In this document: positions 11,511 through 23,186 of the stretch, in pieces
Layout of the letters: each line of letters opens with the position of its first letter
How positions within the stretch are numbered: position 1 is the stretch's first letter
Source of the DNA: Clarkia xantiana subsp. parviflora
Taxonomy: Eukaryota; Streptophyta; Magnoliopsida; Myrtales; Onagraceae
Length of the DNA stretch: 64,000 nt
NCBI GenBank assembly: GCA_036873135.1
Contig: JAPTYO010000027.1
Span: 825,195-889,194 of the forward strand
Direction: 5' to 3'
Position numbers and translations under genes: made by a program
The notes under the pieces: generated by a model
Databases searched by the model: none
Seen by the model: the letters and a program-made list of their open reading frames with translations, nothing else
What the model was told of the DNA's origin: nothing

Positions 11511-12030
11511 CCGTTGGAGAAGTGCCTCTAGTGCCGTGACTTGCGAAGGCTGAATACTAAGGCTTCGTTCGTCGGGGGTGACTCTCAGAAAGCTGGAAAA
11601 CTTCAGATCCTGATTGTCGGTGGATTTGTAGGAACAGACTGTAACAGTCCTACTCATCTTTGAATAGTGACTTGCGAGAGCAGACTGTAACCGTCCCGCT
11701 TGCCGTTTGGAAGACGCTGTGTCGTAGAAAATACGCTTGCGCATGAGTGTTCGTCCCTAATATTTGCCTAAATTGTGCATTGTGCGACAACCTAGCGGGA
11801 TCTTTTTTTCCTTTTTTCTTTTCTTTTTTCTTTTTTCTTTTTTTCTCTTTTTTCTCTCCTTTTGCCACGGCCGATTGAGAGATTCTCGACCGTGCCTCTC
11901 GGTTTTTTTATTTTCTCTCCTTTTGCCATGATTGCAATTTCTGAACTTGCAACCATGCCTCTCATTTCCTGATTTTGCCTAGGCAGCCTTTTCAGGTTTT
12001 CAACCTAGCGGAAGCGCTCTTTATTTGGTA
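11511..12030. other. F1 internal, non-coding, with polypyrimidine tract
   Basis: It includes a nearly pure T/C tract at about 11806-11866, which is polypurine on the element's coding-sense strand. The context cacggccga.tgagagatt follows. F2 has a longer version at 34775-34885. No gene is seen. Confidence 0.6.
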
Positions 12031-12700
12031 GTCGTTTAAAGGGTGGCTATGGCCCTATTTTTGTTTCCCGCCTCGATGCGGGAGTATTTGTAGCCCTTTG
12101 GAGGGTGACTGTGACCTTTTTTCTCACTGTTTTCAATGTTGCGGGAGCTCTTTTGATTGTAGCCATTTGTAGGGTGGCTGTGGCCCTTCATTCCTCGTCT
12201 CTGATCCGGGAAACACTCTCTGTATGTAACCATTTTGAGGGTGGTTGTGGCCCTTTCACTTAATACCTGCAATCGATGTTCCGGGATTGCTCTTTTGACT
12301 GTAGCCGTTTGAGGGACGACTGTGACCCTTTCTTTTATTTTTCCGCTCTCACCGGGTTCGCGAGATCACTCTTTTTGTGTAGCCATTTTAAGGGTGGTTG
12401 TGGCCCTTTTTATTCTCCCGCCCTCACAGGGTTCGCGGGGTCACTCTTTTATCTGTAGCCGTTTGGAGGGTGGCTGTGGCCCTTTCACCTATTTCCCGCT
12501 TTTGACGTTGCAGGAGCGCTCTTTATCTGTAGCCATTTGAAGGGTGGCTGTGGCCCTTTCATTTGTAGTCGTTTTAGGGACGACCGTGACCCTTTTTCTC
12601 TGTAGTTGATTTAGGGACAACTGTGACCCTTTTGCATGAGCACTCTCTTTATTCTTATCGGTAGCCAATTAAAGGGCGGCTGTGACCCTAAAAAATGAGT
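12030..12700. repeat. Degenerate tandem array, unit about 80-90 bp (F1)
   Basis: The motif tgtagccattt.gagggtggctgtggccctttc recurs about eight times with variable linkers that contain cgggttcgcg and ccgggat. The same array is at 35040-35760 in F2. No coding potential has family support. Confidence 0.8.
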
Positions 12701-13320
12701 TTTTTTGCTTTTTTTTTAAACAAAAATTTCGCGAAAATAATCAACAACAATTATGTACATGCCCCTAGTGGCAAATCTGAAATTTCTAATTCAAAACATC
12801 TTCTAGAGAAGGACTCAGTTGATTGAGTCAAAACGTCGGTCGTGTCGACGCCCGTGGATGGACCCTACGTCCAATGAATGACATAGCCAGTGATTTCTAA
12901 TCGCGGATTCTCAAGTGCCCCACTATTGCTCAATCTCGTCTGGGGATGCCCCATGGCTAGCACCGACAGGTTCAGACCTCACTGTAAAATGGATGTACGG
13001 CTTGCTTCAGGGACGCGTATGTATTCCACACATGGTAGGTGGAATTTTGGCATTGAAGTTCTCTGAAGCAGTCACGTTCCACGTGGTTGCGACCTTAGTC
13101 GAAATGGTCGTCTGATCTGCAAAAAAAAGTAGGGACACTTAAATCTCAAGAAAAAAACCAAGTACAATTCATCGTACCTGAGCATTGGATATCCCGAGTG
13201 CGAAATTTTTCTGCGTGCAACTCGACGGCCACATGTTCTTTTTTTGTTGCCCAATTTGGCCAACACCACTTGTATGTGCGGGATACTTCTTACAACCGGT
13301 TTACCTGAATGACACATATG
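12701..13320. other. F1 internal non-coding segment
   Basis: Corresponds to the place in F2 where element C inserted (around 12842) and continues into sequence shared with 56400-57180. F1 lacks several hundred bases here that F2 has at about 55800-56350. No gene is seen. Confidence 0.5.
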
Positions 13321-14260
13321 GAATGTATGTTCAAAATGAAAAATCCAGGTAAAATTTTTTATAAAAACAAATGCAAATGCAATGCATGTTTGGAATTAGA
13401 AGCTCAACAACTAAGAGAAGATTCGCAATCTAAAAAAAAGAATCGTTTTTCCTAAAACAATGCCTATGAGATGTACATGAGTTGAAAGTTGTACAATTGA
13501 GAAAACTTACAAGTTACCTGAATTTTTTTGTTTTTTTTTTTTATGAGGAAAAAAAAAATGCATCCTAGCTGCTCCAAATTGAAAAAAAAATAAGTGAAGA
13601 GTTTTTTTTTTAAAAAAATGCATATGAGATGCATGAAGATAATGCATATGAGATGCACATCTTAAAAAAACAAAATTTCTACAACTAAGAAAAATTACAA
13701 TTTACCTGAAAGTTTTTTCCGAAAATAATGCATATGAGATGCACATCTTTAAAAAAAATTAGGTAAAAGGTTTTTTAAGATAAAGAGCCCTAAAACTAAG
13801 AGAGCTTACGATTTATCTAAAAAGTTTTTTTAAATTAATGCATACTGAATGCATTATTTAAAATAAAACAATTTAGGTAAAAAGTTTTTGAAATGATGTA
13901 TATGGAATGCACGTTTGAAATTAGAAGCTCTAATAGTTAAAGGGGAATTAAAATTTCCAAAAAATGTTTTTTTTTTTACATGCGCTAACCAAAATCACAA
14001 CTTACCTGAAGAGTTTTTTTAGAAAAAAAAAATGCGTATGAAACGCAAATTTGAAATAAAAATAAATCAGGTTAGAGGTTTTAATAAAAAAACAACGCAT
14101 GCGAAATGCAAGTTTGAAAAGAAAATGTATACAACTAAATGACTAACAATCAGCTGGAAAAAAAAAAGTCTTTTTTGTTTTTTTTAAAAAAATGCAATGA
14201 GATGAATGCATGAGAAATAAAAAATACACAAACAGTAATGATAACATTTACAACAAAAAA
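13320..14260. repeat. Degenerate ~95-bp repeats with poly-A/T runs (F1)
   Basis: The core aatgcatatgagatgcac, followed by a T or A run and then acaactaag...ttacctgaa, recurs about eight to nine times with many indels. The related F2 segment is 57200-58140. Confidence 0.75.
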
Positions 14261-14665
14261 CAGATTATGTTAGGGGGGGAAAATGTGTGGCTTTGCTCTA
14301 CAAGGTAGGTTCCACTGATAGGTTCCCGACAAGGTGGTTTCCTCACCCCATTATAGGGATCATAAGACCTTCACAAGCGAGTAGAGTTTTTCCGAGCCGT
14401 ACCAGCGGCCCAGCCGCTCCCGGTCGTACCGTACTAAACCTCCGGGGTTCCTAGTCGCCCTGGGTTTTAGGCGTTTTGGAGATTACGCTAAAGTGGTGGT
14501 GTGCGAATATAAACAATGCCACAAAAAAGAAACGTTAGTTAATAACTCTAAAAATATGTACCTGTCACACAAAAAAACAAAGTTAGAATGGTGAATTCAA
14601 TAAAATATAAAAACTCAAAAAGCATGGCAACAAGCGAATATAATAAGCCCGAACCCTCTAAAATG
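14261..14665 (-). other. Conserved leader of the F family next to the PBS
   Basis: A segment of normal complexity (14281-14500) is very similar in F2 (58190-58410), in contrast to the degenerate repeats around it. It lies just downstream of the PBS in element orientation, where packaging and dimerisation signals sit in retroelements. A packaging role is inference from position. Confidence 0.5.
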
Positions 14666-14683
14666 TCCCCAGCAGAGTCGCCA
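14666..14683 (-). promoter_or_regulatory. Primer binding site of F1
   Basis: On the minus strand TGGCGACTCTGCTGGGGA, three bases from the LTR. The start TGGCGACTC resembles the tRNA-Arg-type PBS described for Ogre-like Tat elements; the tRNA assignment is tentative. F2 has an identical site at 58573-58590. Confidence 0.7.
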
Positions 14684-14686
14684 AAT

Positions 14687-16053
14687 TGTCGGACCTAAAA
14701 TCTGACCTATGGCGAATTACATTTTGAAAACGTGCAATTTTAAAAGAGTCGCCACTAGTTAATAAAGGCTAACTAGAATCCTAAATTACCTAAGCGAATA
14801 ACGAAGTAAACACCTAGGTATAAAATCGGTCTTCGATCAGAAATTCAAGTTCGGGGGTTCTATTACGAATTAAAAATATAAATTTTTAACTACGCCCTTT
14901 CGGTACCCAATTCACTTAATTGCCACTTTTAAAATTTAAACATTCGTTACGTCTAAAAAAAAAATAAACTATTAAACATCTAATTCTCCTAATCGAAATA
15001 AAAATCTAATCAAAACTAAACATGCTCCAAACATGATACAATTTAGTAATTACATATCATACACATATATATTTACAAAAAAATGTTATCTAATTAATCT
15101 AGATCTAGACTAATTAATTAACATGGTACATGGTATAATAATAACAATAAAGATAATAATAATAATACAGAAAATTAAACAATTAATAATAATAATAATA
15201 ATAAATAAATAAATATAAAAAAATTTACAGAGACCAAACCAGCGGGGAAGACAGCAGGACAGGACCGGCGGGACACCACTCCGGGGACGGGCGGCTTCCA
15301 CGGCGGCAGGATGGCTTCGGTGGCCTGGGACGGCGCCGGGCGGCCATGGCGGAGCTCTGGTCGGGGCTGTCGGGAGCTTCAGGCGGTCCGGATCTGTAAC
15401 AGGAGAGAGAGAGAGTTAAGAGAGAGAGAGAGAGAGAGAGGGAGCGATGGTCGGACGCCGGAACGGGAGGGACGGGGCCGGAGCTGGGCAGCGGGGTTAC
15501 GGTGGTGACGGAGCTGATTGAGTGGGGTCGATGGCCGGGATGGTTCGGAATGGCGGAGCAGCGCGGCGGAGGGCGATGTGGTGGGCGAGTCCGGTGGTCG
15601 TGGCTGGGAGGAGCTGCCGGCGGGGAGAAGCTCCAGACAGAAAAAAAAAAAAAAAAAAAAAAAAAAAACTTTTTCACTAGGAGATAAAACTGCACGGTTC
15701 TCAAAAACTGATGTATTATTATTGATTGTGGTCCCCCTTTTTACATGTAATGGGTACCTATTTATAGGTAAATTGACACCAAAAATTAGGAAAACACATA
15801 TTTCACTAATATACACTCAATAAATCCGAAAATTATATATATATATATTTATGATTTTTGTCATAAATATATACTATATATTTTCTGATTATTACATTAT
15901 TTATTGCATATGTATTGTCCTAATTTAAACTGAGCCTATTTTTGGCAACCCCACGACCTTCCATATTTAAATACTTCCTTTTTTAAACGCGTTACACATA
16001 ACATTTTTGACATGTTACGTATGTGTCGCGCGTACCAAAATTAGGTGTTTACA
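14687..16053 (-). repeat. 5' LTR of F1 (right)
   Basis: 1367 bp, tgtcggacc...gtgtttaca. A minus-strand TATA box lies at about 15768-15776. The flanking bases after it are cttat; the matching duplicate should lie left of the window beyond element D. A GC-rich portion and A/T runs give spurious ORFs rich in Pro, Ser and Phe. Confidence 0.88.
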
Positions 16054-17120
16054 CTTATACTACCGTTAACAATAGTGTCTCAACTCGTTTAAGACTCAAT
16101 TTATCCTCAGTCGGTTCTTCGCTGATTGGATTTAATCGTAACATTTGTATATGTCATTAGTACTTTACTTTTGATAGTTTACTCATTTAACTCTGTAAAA
16201 TTGAAATATATTTAATGATAATTTTGTAGACATTATTGAATAAAATAACAATTATTATCGTTTTGAAACATTTTGTACATTTTAAAACATGTTAGTATTA
16301 TAAAAAAAAAAAAAAAAATCATATATGTTATATGTTATATCTAATTTTCCAAATGAAATACGTTTATATATTAAATATTCGAATTTTTTTACAAAGCGTA
16401 CCCCATTATAAATATCTTGAAACTGATCATAACACCGTATACCCTTTAACAATATAATCTGAATGTCTAACACACTTAACTAACATACCTTAAATGAGTA
16501 TACCCTAAACCATAACACTATATTCTCTATATGAATACACTTTAAATTACAATTACCGTTAACCACTAAGCCAAAAATCACTAAACCTTACATCATAACA
16601 CCGCATACTCTTTAACAGTATACCCTAAATGCCTAAAACACTTGACTAGCATACTCTAAATGAGTATACCATAAATTACTATTACTGTTAATAACTAAGA
16701 AATATATATTACTAAATTCACAATGATGGATTTCATTTACTAATGTAAAGTTCAAATTATAATGTTCACTTAATTTCAGCCCATTAATTACAATTGAGTG
16801 AAATTTAATGGCGGGAATAGCAAGCGGGAAATCTCTGCAACTGAATACCAATTTTCCCTCTCTTTTAATTACAAATGGAATTTTTACAAGATAATCAATT
16901 TACTTATTTTCAGAATCACATTTGAAGGACAACCACCAAGCATGTTCTCCAAAAGTTGATTGTGTTTAAGTAATGCTTTACTCCCGCGTGTACTCATTTA
17001 CTTGTCCACTTGTATTTACATATCTGCTCACTTATATTATGTTTTGCAACATAAATAATGTTTCCATGTATTTTGGTGTTTGACTTAGCTTTTTTATTTT
17101 TAGCTAGTTAAGTTAGAGAA
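16054..17120. other. AT-rich DNA with a degenerate ~170-bp duplication
   Basis: No gene is visible. Two similar segments at about 16428-16597 and 16597-16710 share cataacaccg.atac.ctttaac and taaatgagtatacc. The stretch may be the internal part of the CACTA element that ends at 17447, into which F1 inserted. Confidence 0.45.
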
Positions 17121-17180
17121 ATTTGTATAGCTCGATGGTAGTGCTGTATAAGTCATGGTCATTGGTTCGAGTCTACCCAC
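17121..17180 (+). other. tRNA-like segment with A-box and B-box
   Basis: TAGCTCGATGG (17128-17138) fits a pol III A-box and GGTTCGAGTC (17164-17173) is a perfect B-box at tRNA-like spacing. The flanks do not form an acceptor stem, so this is not a functional tRNA. It could be a SINE head or a tRNA-like piece within the CACTA element. Confidence 0.4.
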
Positions 17181-17447
17181 ACCCATTTTTATTTTCATAA
17201 AATACATCTTTTGTGTCAAATTCGACTCAGAGATATGTGTAACACTATTTCTTACACGATTTGTCCACGAACTTAACTCGTCTCATTATACACGTGTCAG
17301 AATCCTGTTAAAGGTCGTGTCAGTTTTACACGAGTGTCGAAGGTCGTTTCAACTATCAGTTGAATCGTGCTAAATATCGTTGCAATTTGACACGAGGAAC
17401 CACCCCGTGTCAAAGTTCATGTTAATTGACCCTACTTTCTTGTAGTG
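17181..17447. mobile_element. Terminus of a CACTA (En/Spm) DNA transposon
   Basis: The segment ends ctactttcttgtagtg, the reverse complement of CACTACAAGAAAGTAG, a typical CACTA terminal inverted repeat. The preceding 230 bp repeats cgtgtca/tgacacg words in both orientations, as expected of subterminal repeats. No partner CACTACAAGAAA end is visible; it probably lies beyond F1/D on the left. No transposase is seen. Confidence 0.65.
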
Positions 17448-18622
17448 GGATCCAATCAATTTGCAGAGGCTGCAATCGGCTTCAATCGACTTAATTTCTC
17501 ACAACATCAGAATTATTCACTCAATTTGTAGAGGATTCAACCGAATTTCTTCCCCATAGAACTCACGCTTCAGTTCAACCGGGTACAGTGAATTCAGCCC
17601 TAAATTGACATTTCTTTCATCTAATTCAATTTTCGTGATTGAGAAGCTGGTTTGGTCTGTAAGCATGCGATTGAATCGAAAATTTGATGGAGATATATAG
17701 GATTTTGTCTTTCGGTCGGGCCTTTTTCAGACACTGGACAGAGTCTCCATGGCGTCCCTCAATTTCATCAAGGTCTGGTTTTTCTAAATCTGTTAACATT
17801 GAATCGTTTATTTATCCACATTGTTTAGGGAATAAAAAAGAAGATGATTTCTCCATATTAATTTATTGTTTAGAGATTTATTCAATGTTTCTTCAATGAA
17901 TTATTTATTTATTCTTTATTACTGATTTTAGATAAATCGGAATGGTTTTTTTTAATACTGATTTTTATGGAATATGTTTTGTAATCTGTCTTGTCATATT
18001 ATTTGCTTGGCAGAAATTTTCACAGGCTTTGAATTCACATTTATGGAAGGGTAAATATTTAGCTATTTGAGTGCATAATTCAGATCTGTTTTTTAGTTGA
18101 TCGTAAGAGTTTGAATAATTAGTATGATTTATCTGATTATATATATTGATTTCCATGGATTTATATGTATGTATCGGTACAAATTCATTGATTTATTCAC
18201 ATTGTTTAGGAAATAAAAAATTAAACAAAAAATAAACTGATTTCTTAATATTATTTATTGTTTGTGAATTATCTATTTATTTATTCGCTATTACTGATTT
18301 TAGATGAAGATTTGGTGCTTTTTTTTTTTATTACCAATTTTGATTAACCGGATTTCTTTTTTATCAGTTTTTTACAGATGGTTTTAGATCAATCAGACGC
18401 TATTATTTATTATTTATAGAATATATATATAAATTGATATAAAAAGATGGAAATTAATTATTTATAGAATATAGAATTGTATGAATAAAATAATTGTGAG
18501 ATGATAGATATTATAGTTACCACACTTGAGAATGTGGTTGTTGGAGAAATTTCAAACAGTTTCGGTATGTACATAATTGTATATAGATTTTGAAAGCTGG
18601 TCAAATTATGAGATTATCTATT
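17448..18622. other. AT-rich non-coding DNA with a dispersed duplication
   Basis: Two diverged direct copies, about 17808-17945 and 18190-18310, share cacattgtttagg.aataaaaaa and ttattactgattttagat. I see no conserved ORF. Confidence 0.5.
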
Positions 18623-18631
18623 AATAATTTA

Positions 18632-19532
18632 GGGTTAAGAACCTATGAAAGGTCTGAACTATCACCCATGTTAACGGGAGAGGTCTGAAATTTAAAAAGT
18701 TAATAACAGAGGTCTGAAATTTCAGTTTTGTTGATAACAGCGGTCTTCGTTAGTTTTTTCCGTTAAAACTAACGGAAGTTGGTCACATGCTTGGCATGTG
18801 ACCGGAAATAAAATAAATTTCCAAAAATGCCCTTCTATCAAGTGTGCCCCTCACATGCTTGGAGTGAAAAGACCAAAATGCCCTTGAAGCCACCACGGTA
18901 CTCCGGCGACCACCAATCGTACTCCGGCGATCACCACCGTACTCCGGCGACCACCACCAAGGCTCCGATTGGGCTCCGATCGGAGCCAAAAAAGCTCCGA
19001 TCGGATCGAAAAAGCTCTGATCGGAGCCAAAAAAAGCTCTGATCGAAGCTTTGTGGCTCAGTGGCTCCGGTCGGGGCCATAGAGCTCCAGATCGGAGCTC
19101 TGTGGCTCCTACCAGAGTCACAAAGCTCCGATCGGAGCTTTTTTGCTGAGGTGGTGGCCGGAGTTGGGTCGTCGGAGCCGAGATGGTGGTCGTCGGAGTC
19201 GAGGTGATAGTCGTCGGGGTCGGGTGGTGGTGGCTGGAGTCGGGTGGTGGTGGCCGGAGTTAGGTGGCGGTGTCCGGAGTTGGGTGGTTTTAATTTGACT
19301 TTAGGGGTAAAATTGTCATTTCGCATTTCCTTAAATAAAATATTAAATAAAACAAAATATTAAAGGGGCAAAAATGCATTTCACACAATTCTGTTAAATT
19401 TAACCCTAAAAATTGACGGAAAACCTCAAATCAACAAAATTGAAATTTCAGACCTCTGTTATTAACTTTTTAAATTTCAGACCTCTCCCGTTGACATGGG
19501 TGATAGTTCAGACCTTACATAGGTCTTAACCC
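18632..19532. mobile_element. Mutator-like element, 901 bp, non-autonomous
   Basis: Terminal inverted repeats of about 104 bp (18632-18735 and 19429-19532) begin gggttaag and are nearly identical. The element is flanked by a perfect 9-bp duplication, aataattta (18623-18631 and 19533-19541), the Mutator-superfamily size. The interior is GC-rich against AT-rich surroundings and full of ctccgatcggagc-type inverted words and ccggagt repeats. No transposase is present. The GC-rich filling could be captured host sequence (Pack-MULE) but I recognise no parent gene. Confidence 0.88.
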
Positions 19533-20431
19533 AATAATTTAATATGTTGCTCTTGGCTTTATCTACAGACAAGAGGCGGTTGAAAGTGGAATGTGATTGA
19601 GTGAGATAAATAACAATTTCAAAATAATATAGAACACTCGTTTGGTTTCTGGTTCATCTGGTCGAATCGGCCCGAATGCGGTCTGACCACTTTTTCAAAT
19701 ACAATAAAAAAGTAAAAAAAATGGTTTTGACAAAAAAAAAAATATCTTGGCGGATTTCTTGGTTTTAACAAACGGATGATATGTTTTTTTATTCTAAAAT
19801 TTAGATGTTCTTTTAAAAATAAAATTAAGAAAATTTGGTTTTGAGAAAAAAAAATATTCTTGTTCGATTCTGGTTCATCTGATCGAATCGGCCCGAATGC
19901 GGTTTAACCACTTGTTCAAATACAATAAAAAAAAAAAAGTAAAAAAGTGGTTTTGACAAAATATATATATATATTTATATATCGGCGGTCTCCTTGGTTT
20001 TAACAAACGGGTGATATATTTTTTTTTATTATAAAATTTAGTTTTTCTTTTTTAAACAAAATTAAGAAAATTTGGTTTTGACAAAAAAAAATTCTTCTCG
20101 TTCGATTTCTGGTTCATCCGGTTGAATCGGCCCGAATGCGATCTCACCACTTGTTCAAATACAATAAAGAAGTAAAAAAGTGGTTTTGACAAAAAAAAAA
20201 AAAAAAAAATTATCTCGGCAGTCTTCTTGGTTTTAACAAACGGATGATATGTTTTTTTATTGCAGTCTGACCATTTGTTCAAATAAATAAAAAAAGTAAA
20301 AAAGTTGTTTTGACGAAAAAAAAAAAATCTTCGCTGTCTTATTGGTTTTAACAAACGGATGATATGTTTTTTTTATTATAAAATTTAGATGTTCCTTTTA
20401 AAAAAAAAAATTAAGAAAATTTGGTTTTAAC

Positions 20432-20753
20432 AAGTATTCGATATTTTCTTGAAAAAGGCGCTCAACCCACAGGAACTGTTTCTGATATTTTAAAGAAAGC
20501 GGGGGTTTTTACAGAATTTCGTCTTAATCAAACGAAAGTCAATTAATGCATTTTCCATTTTTGAACTATTAAATAAAAAAGAAAAAAGAGAGAAGAGGGT
20601 GTGGGCGATTCGTATATAGTTTTGGATAACTTTTTTCTACTATACTATTTCCCCTCCCCCTCTTTTACTCTATTCAATTCATACTTTTTTATCATTGTTA
20701 CCATTACCATGGAATACGATGTTCTTTAACGACCAAAATCGCCTTTTTGCTAT
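20432..20753 (+). other. Nuclear plastid DNA insertion (NUPT)
   Basis: About 320 bp unlike the satellite on either side. It carries the 3' end of plastid rps16 followed by a spacer-like run of plastid character. The satellite resumes with cgatttctgg, missing only about 20 bp of a unit, so plastid DNA filled a break inside the array. Confidence 0.8.
20442..20546 (+). pseudogene. rps16: 3' end of plastid rps16 (ribosomal protein S16) in nuclear DNA
   Basis: The frame from 20442 reads [20 protein letters not shown] and continues to the stop TAA at 20544-20546. This is the C-terminus of the plastid small-subunit protein S16. Only the last 34 residues are present, with no promoter or first exon, so it is a non-functional organelle-to-nucleus transfer. 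Codons agree with an intact plastid reading frame, which suggests a fairly recent transfer. Confidence 0.88.
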
Positions 20754-22589
20754 ACGATTTCTGGTTCATCCGGTCGAATCGGCCCGAATGCAGTCTGATC
20801 ACTTGTTCAAATACAATAAAAAAGTAAAAAAGTGGTCTGATAAAAAAAATATTGGCAGTCTTCTTGGTTTTAACAAACAGATGATATGTTTTTTTATTAT
20901 AAAATTTAGATGTTCTTTTTTAAAAACAAAATTAGGAAAATTTGGTTTTGACAAAAAAATATTCTTCTAATTCGATTTCTGGTTCATCCGGTCGAATCGA
21001 CCCGAATGCAGTCTGACCACTTATTCAAATACATAAAAAAGTAAAAATGTGGTTTTGAAAAAAAAAAATATCTCGATAGTCTTCTTGGTTTTAACAAACT
21101 GATGATATGTTTTTTTATTATAAAATTTAGATGTTCTTTTTAAAAACAAAATTAAGGAAATTTAGTTTTGACAAACAAAGATTCTTCTCGTTCGATTTCT
21201 GTTTCATTCGGTCGAATCGACCCGAATGCGGTCTGACCACTTATTCAAATAAAATTAAAAAGTAAAAAAATGGTTTTAACAAAAAAAAAAAAATAGGCAA
21301 TCTTCTTGGTTTTTAACAAACGGATGATATGTTTTTTTTATTATAAAATTTAGATGTTCTTTTTAAAAACAAAATTAAGAAAATTTGGTTTTGACAAAAA
21401 AAATTCTTCTCGTTCGATTTCTGGTTCATCCAGTCGAATCGGCTTGAATGCAGCCTGACCACTTGTTCAAATACAATAAAAAGTAAAAAAGTGGTTTTGA
21501 CAAAAAAAAATCTTGGCAGTCGTCTTGGTTTTAACAAACGGATGATATGTTTTTTTTATTATAAAATTTAGATGTTCATTTTAAAAACAAAATTAAGAAA
21601 ATTTGGTTTTGACAAAAAAAATTTCTTCTCGTTCGATTTCTGGTTCATATGGTCGAATCGGCCCGAATGCAGTCTGATCACTTGTTCAAATACAATTAAA
21701 AAGTAAAAAAGTGGTTTTGACAAAAAAAAAATATCTCGGCAGTCTTCTTAATTTTAACAAACGGATGATATTTTTTTTATTATAAAATTTAGATGTTCTT
21801 TTTAAAAACAAAATTAAGAAAATTTGGTCTTGAAAAAAAAATTCTTCTCGTTCGATTTCTGGTTCATCCGGTCGAATCGGCCCGAATGTGGGCTGACCAG
21901 TTGTTCAAATACAATAAAAAGGTAAAAAGTGGTTTTGACAAAAAAATATCTTGGAAGTCTTCTTGGTTTTAACAAACGGATGATATGTTTTTTTATTATA
22001 AAATTTAGATGTTTTTTTTAAAAACAAAATTAAGAAAATTTGGTTTTGACAAAAAAATTATTCTCGTTCGATTTCTGGTTAATCCGGTCAATCGGCCCGA
22101 ATGCGGTCTGACCACTTGTTCAAATACAATAAAAAAAAGTAAAAAAAATGGTATTGACAAAAAAAAAAAAAAATTGCCATTATTCTTGGTTTAAACAGAC
22201 GGATGATATGTTTTTTTTATTATAAAATTTAGATGTTCTTTTTAAAAACCAAATTAAGAAAATTTGGTTTTGTCAAAAACAAAATTCTTCTTGTTCGAAT
22301 TCTGGTTCATCCGGTCGAATCAGCCTGAATGCGGTCTGACCACTTGTTCAAATACAATAAAAAGTAAAAATGTGGTTTTGACAAAAAAAAATCTCGGTAG
22401 TCTTCTTGGTTTTAACAAATGGATGATATGTTTTTTTTATTATAAAATTAAGATGTTCTTTTTAATAACAAAATTAAGAAAATTTGGTTTTGACAAAAAA
22501 TTTCTTCTCGTTCGATTTCTGGTTCATCCGGCCGAATCGACCCGACTGTAGTCTGACCACTTGTTCAAATACAATAAAAAGTAAAAATG

Positions 22590-22640
22590 TGGTTCATCCG
22601 GTCGAATCGGCCCGACTCCGGCCAAGATATAATTTTTTTT
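22590..22640. other. Head-to-head inversion point of the satellite
   Basis: Up to about 22618 the satellite reads ggttcatccggtcgaatcgg. From about 22625 it reads as the reverse complement (aagatat...caaaaccac...gatgaacc). The last forward unit is truncated: gtggtt joins directly to catccgg. Confidence 0.85.
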
Positions 22641-23186
22641 GTGAAAACCACTTTTTTACCTTTTTTTTTGTATTTGAACAAGTGGTCAGACTGCATTCGG
22701 GCCGATTCGACTGGATGAACCAGAAATCGAACGAGAAGAAATTTTTGTTGTCAAAACCAGTTTTTCTTAATTTTGTTTTTTAAAAGAACATCTAAATTTT
22801 ATAATAAAAAAACATATTATCCGTTTGTTAAAATCAAGAATACTGCCAAGATATTTTTTTTTGTCAAAATCACTTTTTTATTGTATTTGAACAAATGGTC
22901 AGACTGCATTCGGGCTGATTCGACCAGATGAACCAGAAATCGAACGAGAAGAAATTTTTTTGTCAAAACCAAATTTTCTTAATTTTGTTTTTAAAAAGAA
23001 AATCTAAATTTTATAATAAAAAAACATATCATCCATTTGTTAAAACCAAGAAGACTGCCGAGATTTTTTTTTTTGTTGTCAAAACCACTTTTTTATTGTA
23101 TTTGAACATGTGGTCAAACTGCATTCGGGCTGATTCGACCGGATGAACCAGAATTCGAACGAGAAGAATTTTGTTTTTGTCAAAAC
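22620..23186 (-). repeat. Satellite array, inverted orientation, interrupted by element A
   Basis: About 2.7 units with gatgaacc landmarks near 22718, 22928 and 23143. The array is cut by element A at 23186 (duplication aaaac at 23182-23186 and 31903-31907). Confidence 0.9.

Larger units (their letters stand above)
19640..22610 (+). repeat. ~217-bp satellite array, forward orientation, ~13 copies
   Basis: The landmark ggttcatccggtcgaatcgg recurs every 215-220 bp, for example near 21421, 21640, 21859 and 22077. Each unit carries four A/T-run blocks, the word gtggttttgacaaaa and ataaaatttagatgttctt. A truncated unit lies near 20265 and a plastid insertion interrupts the array at 20432-20753. 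There are only shadow ORFs. The same family returns inverted after 22.6 kb and at 59954-61068. Confidence 0.92.

Noticed and set aside
17121..17193. Functional tRNA gene
   Set aside because: A and B boxes are present, but no acceptor or anticodon stem can be formed.
18783..19326. ORFs in the Mutator-like interior
   Set aside because: Repeat-derived, rich in Ser/Asp/Pro, open on both strands, no homology recognised.
20052..22783. Phe/Lys/Asn-rich ORFs across the satellite
   Set aside because: Frames of a 215-220-bp non-coding satellite with A/T runs.
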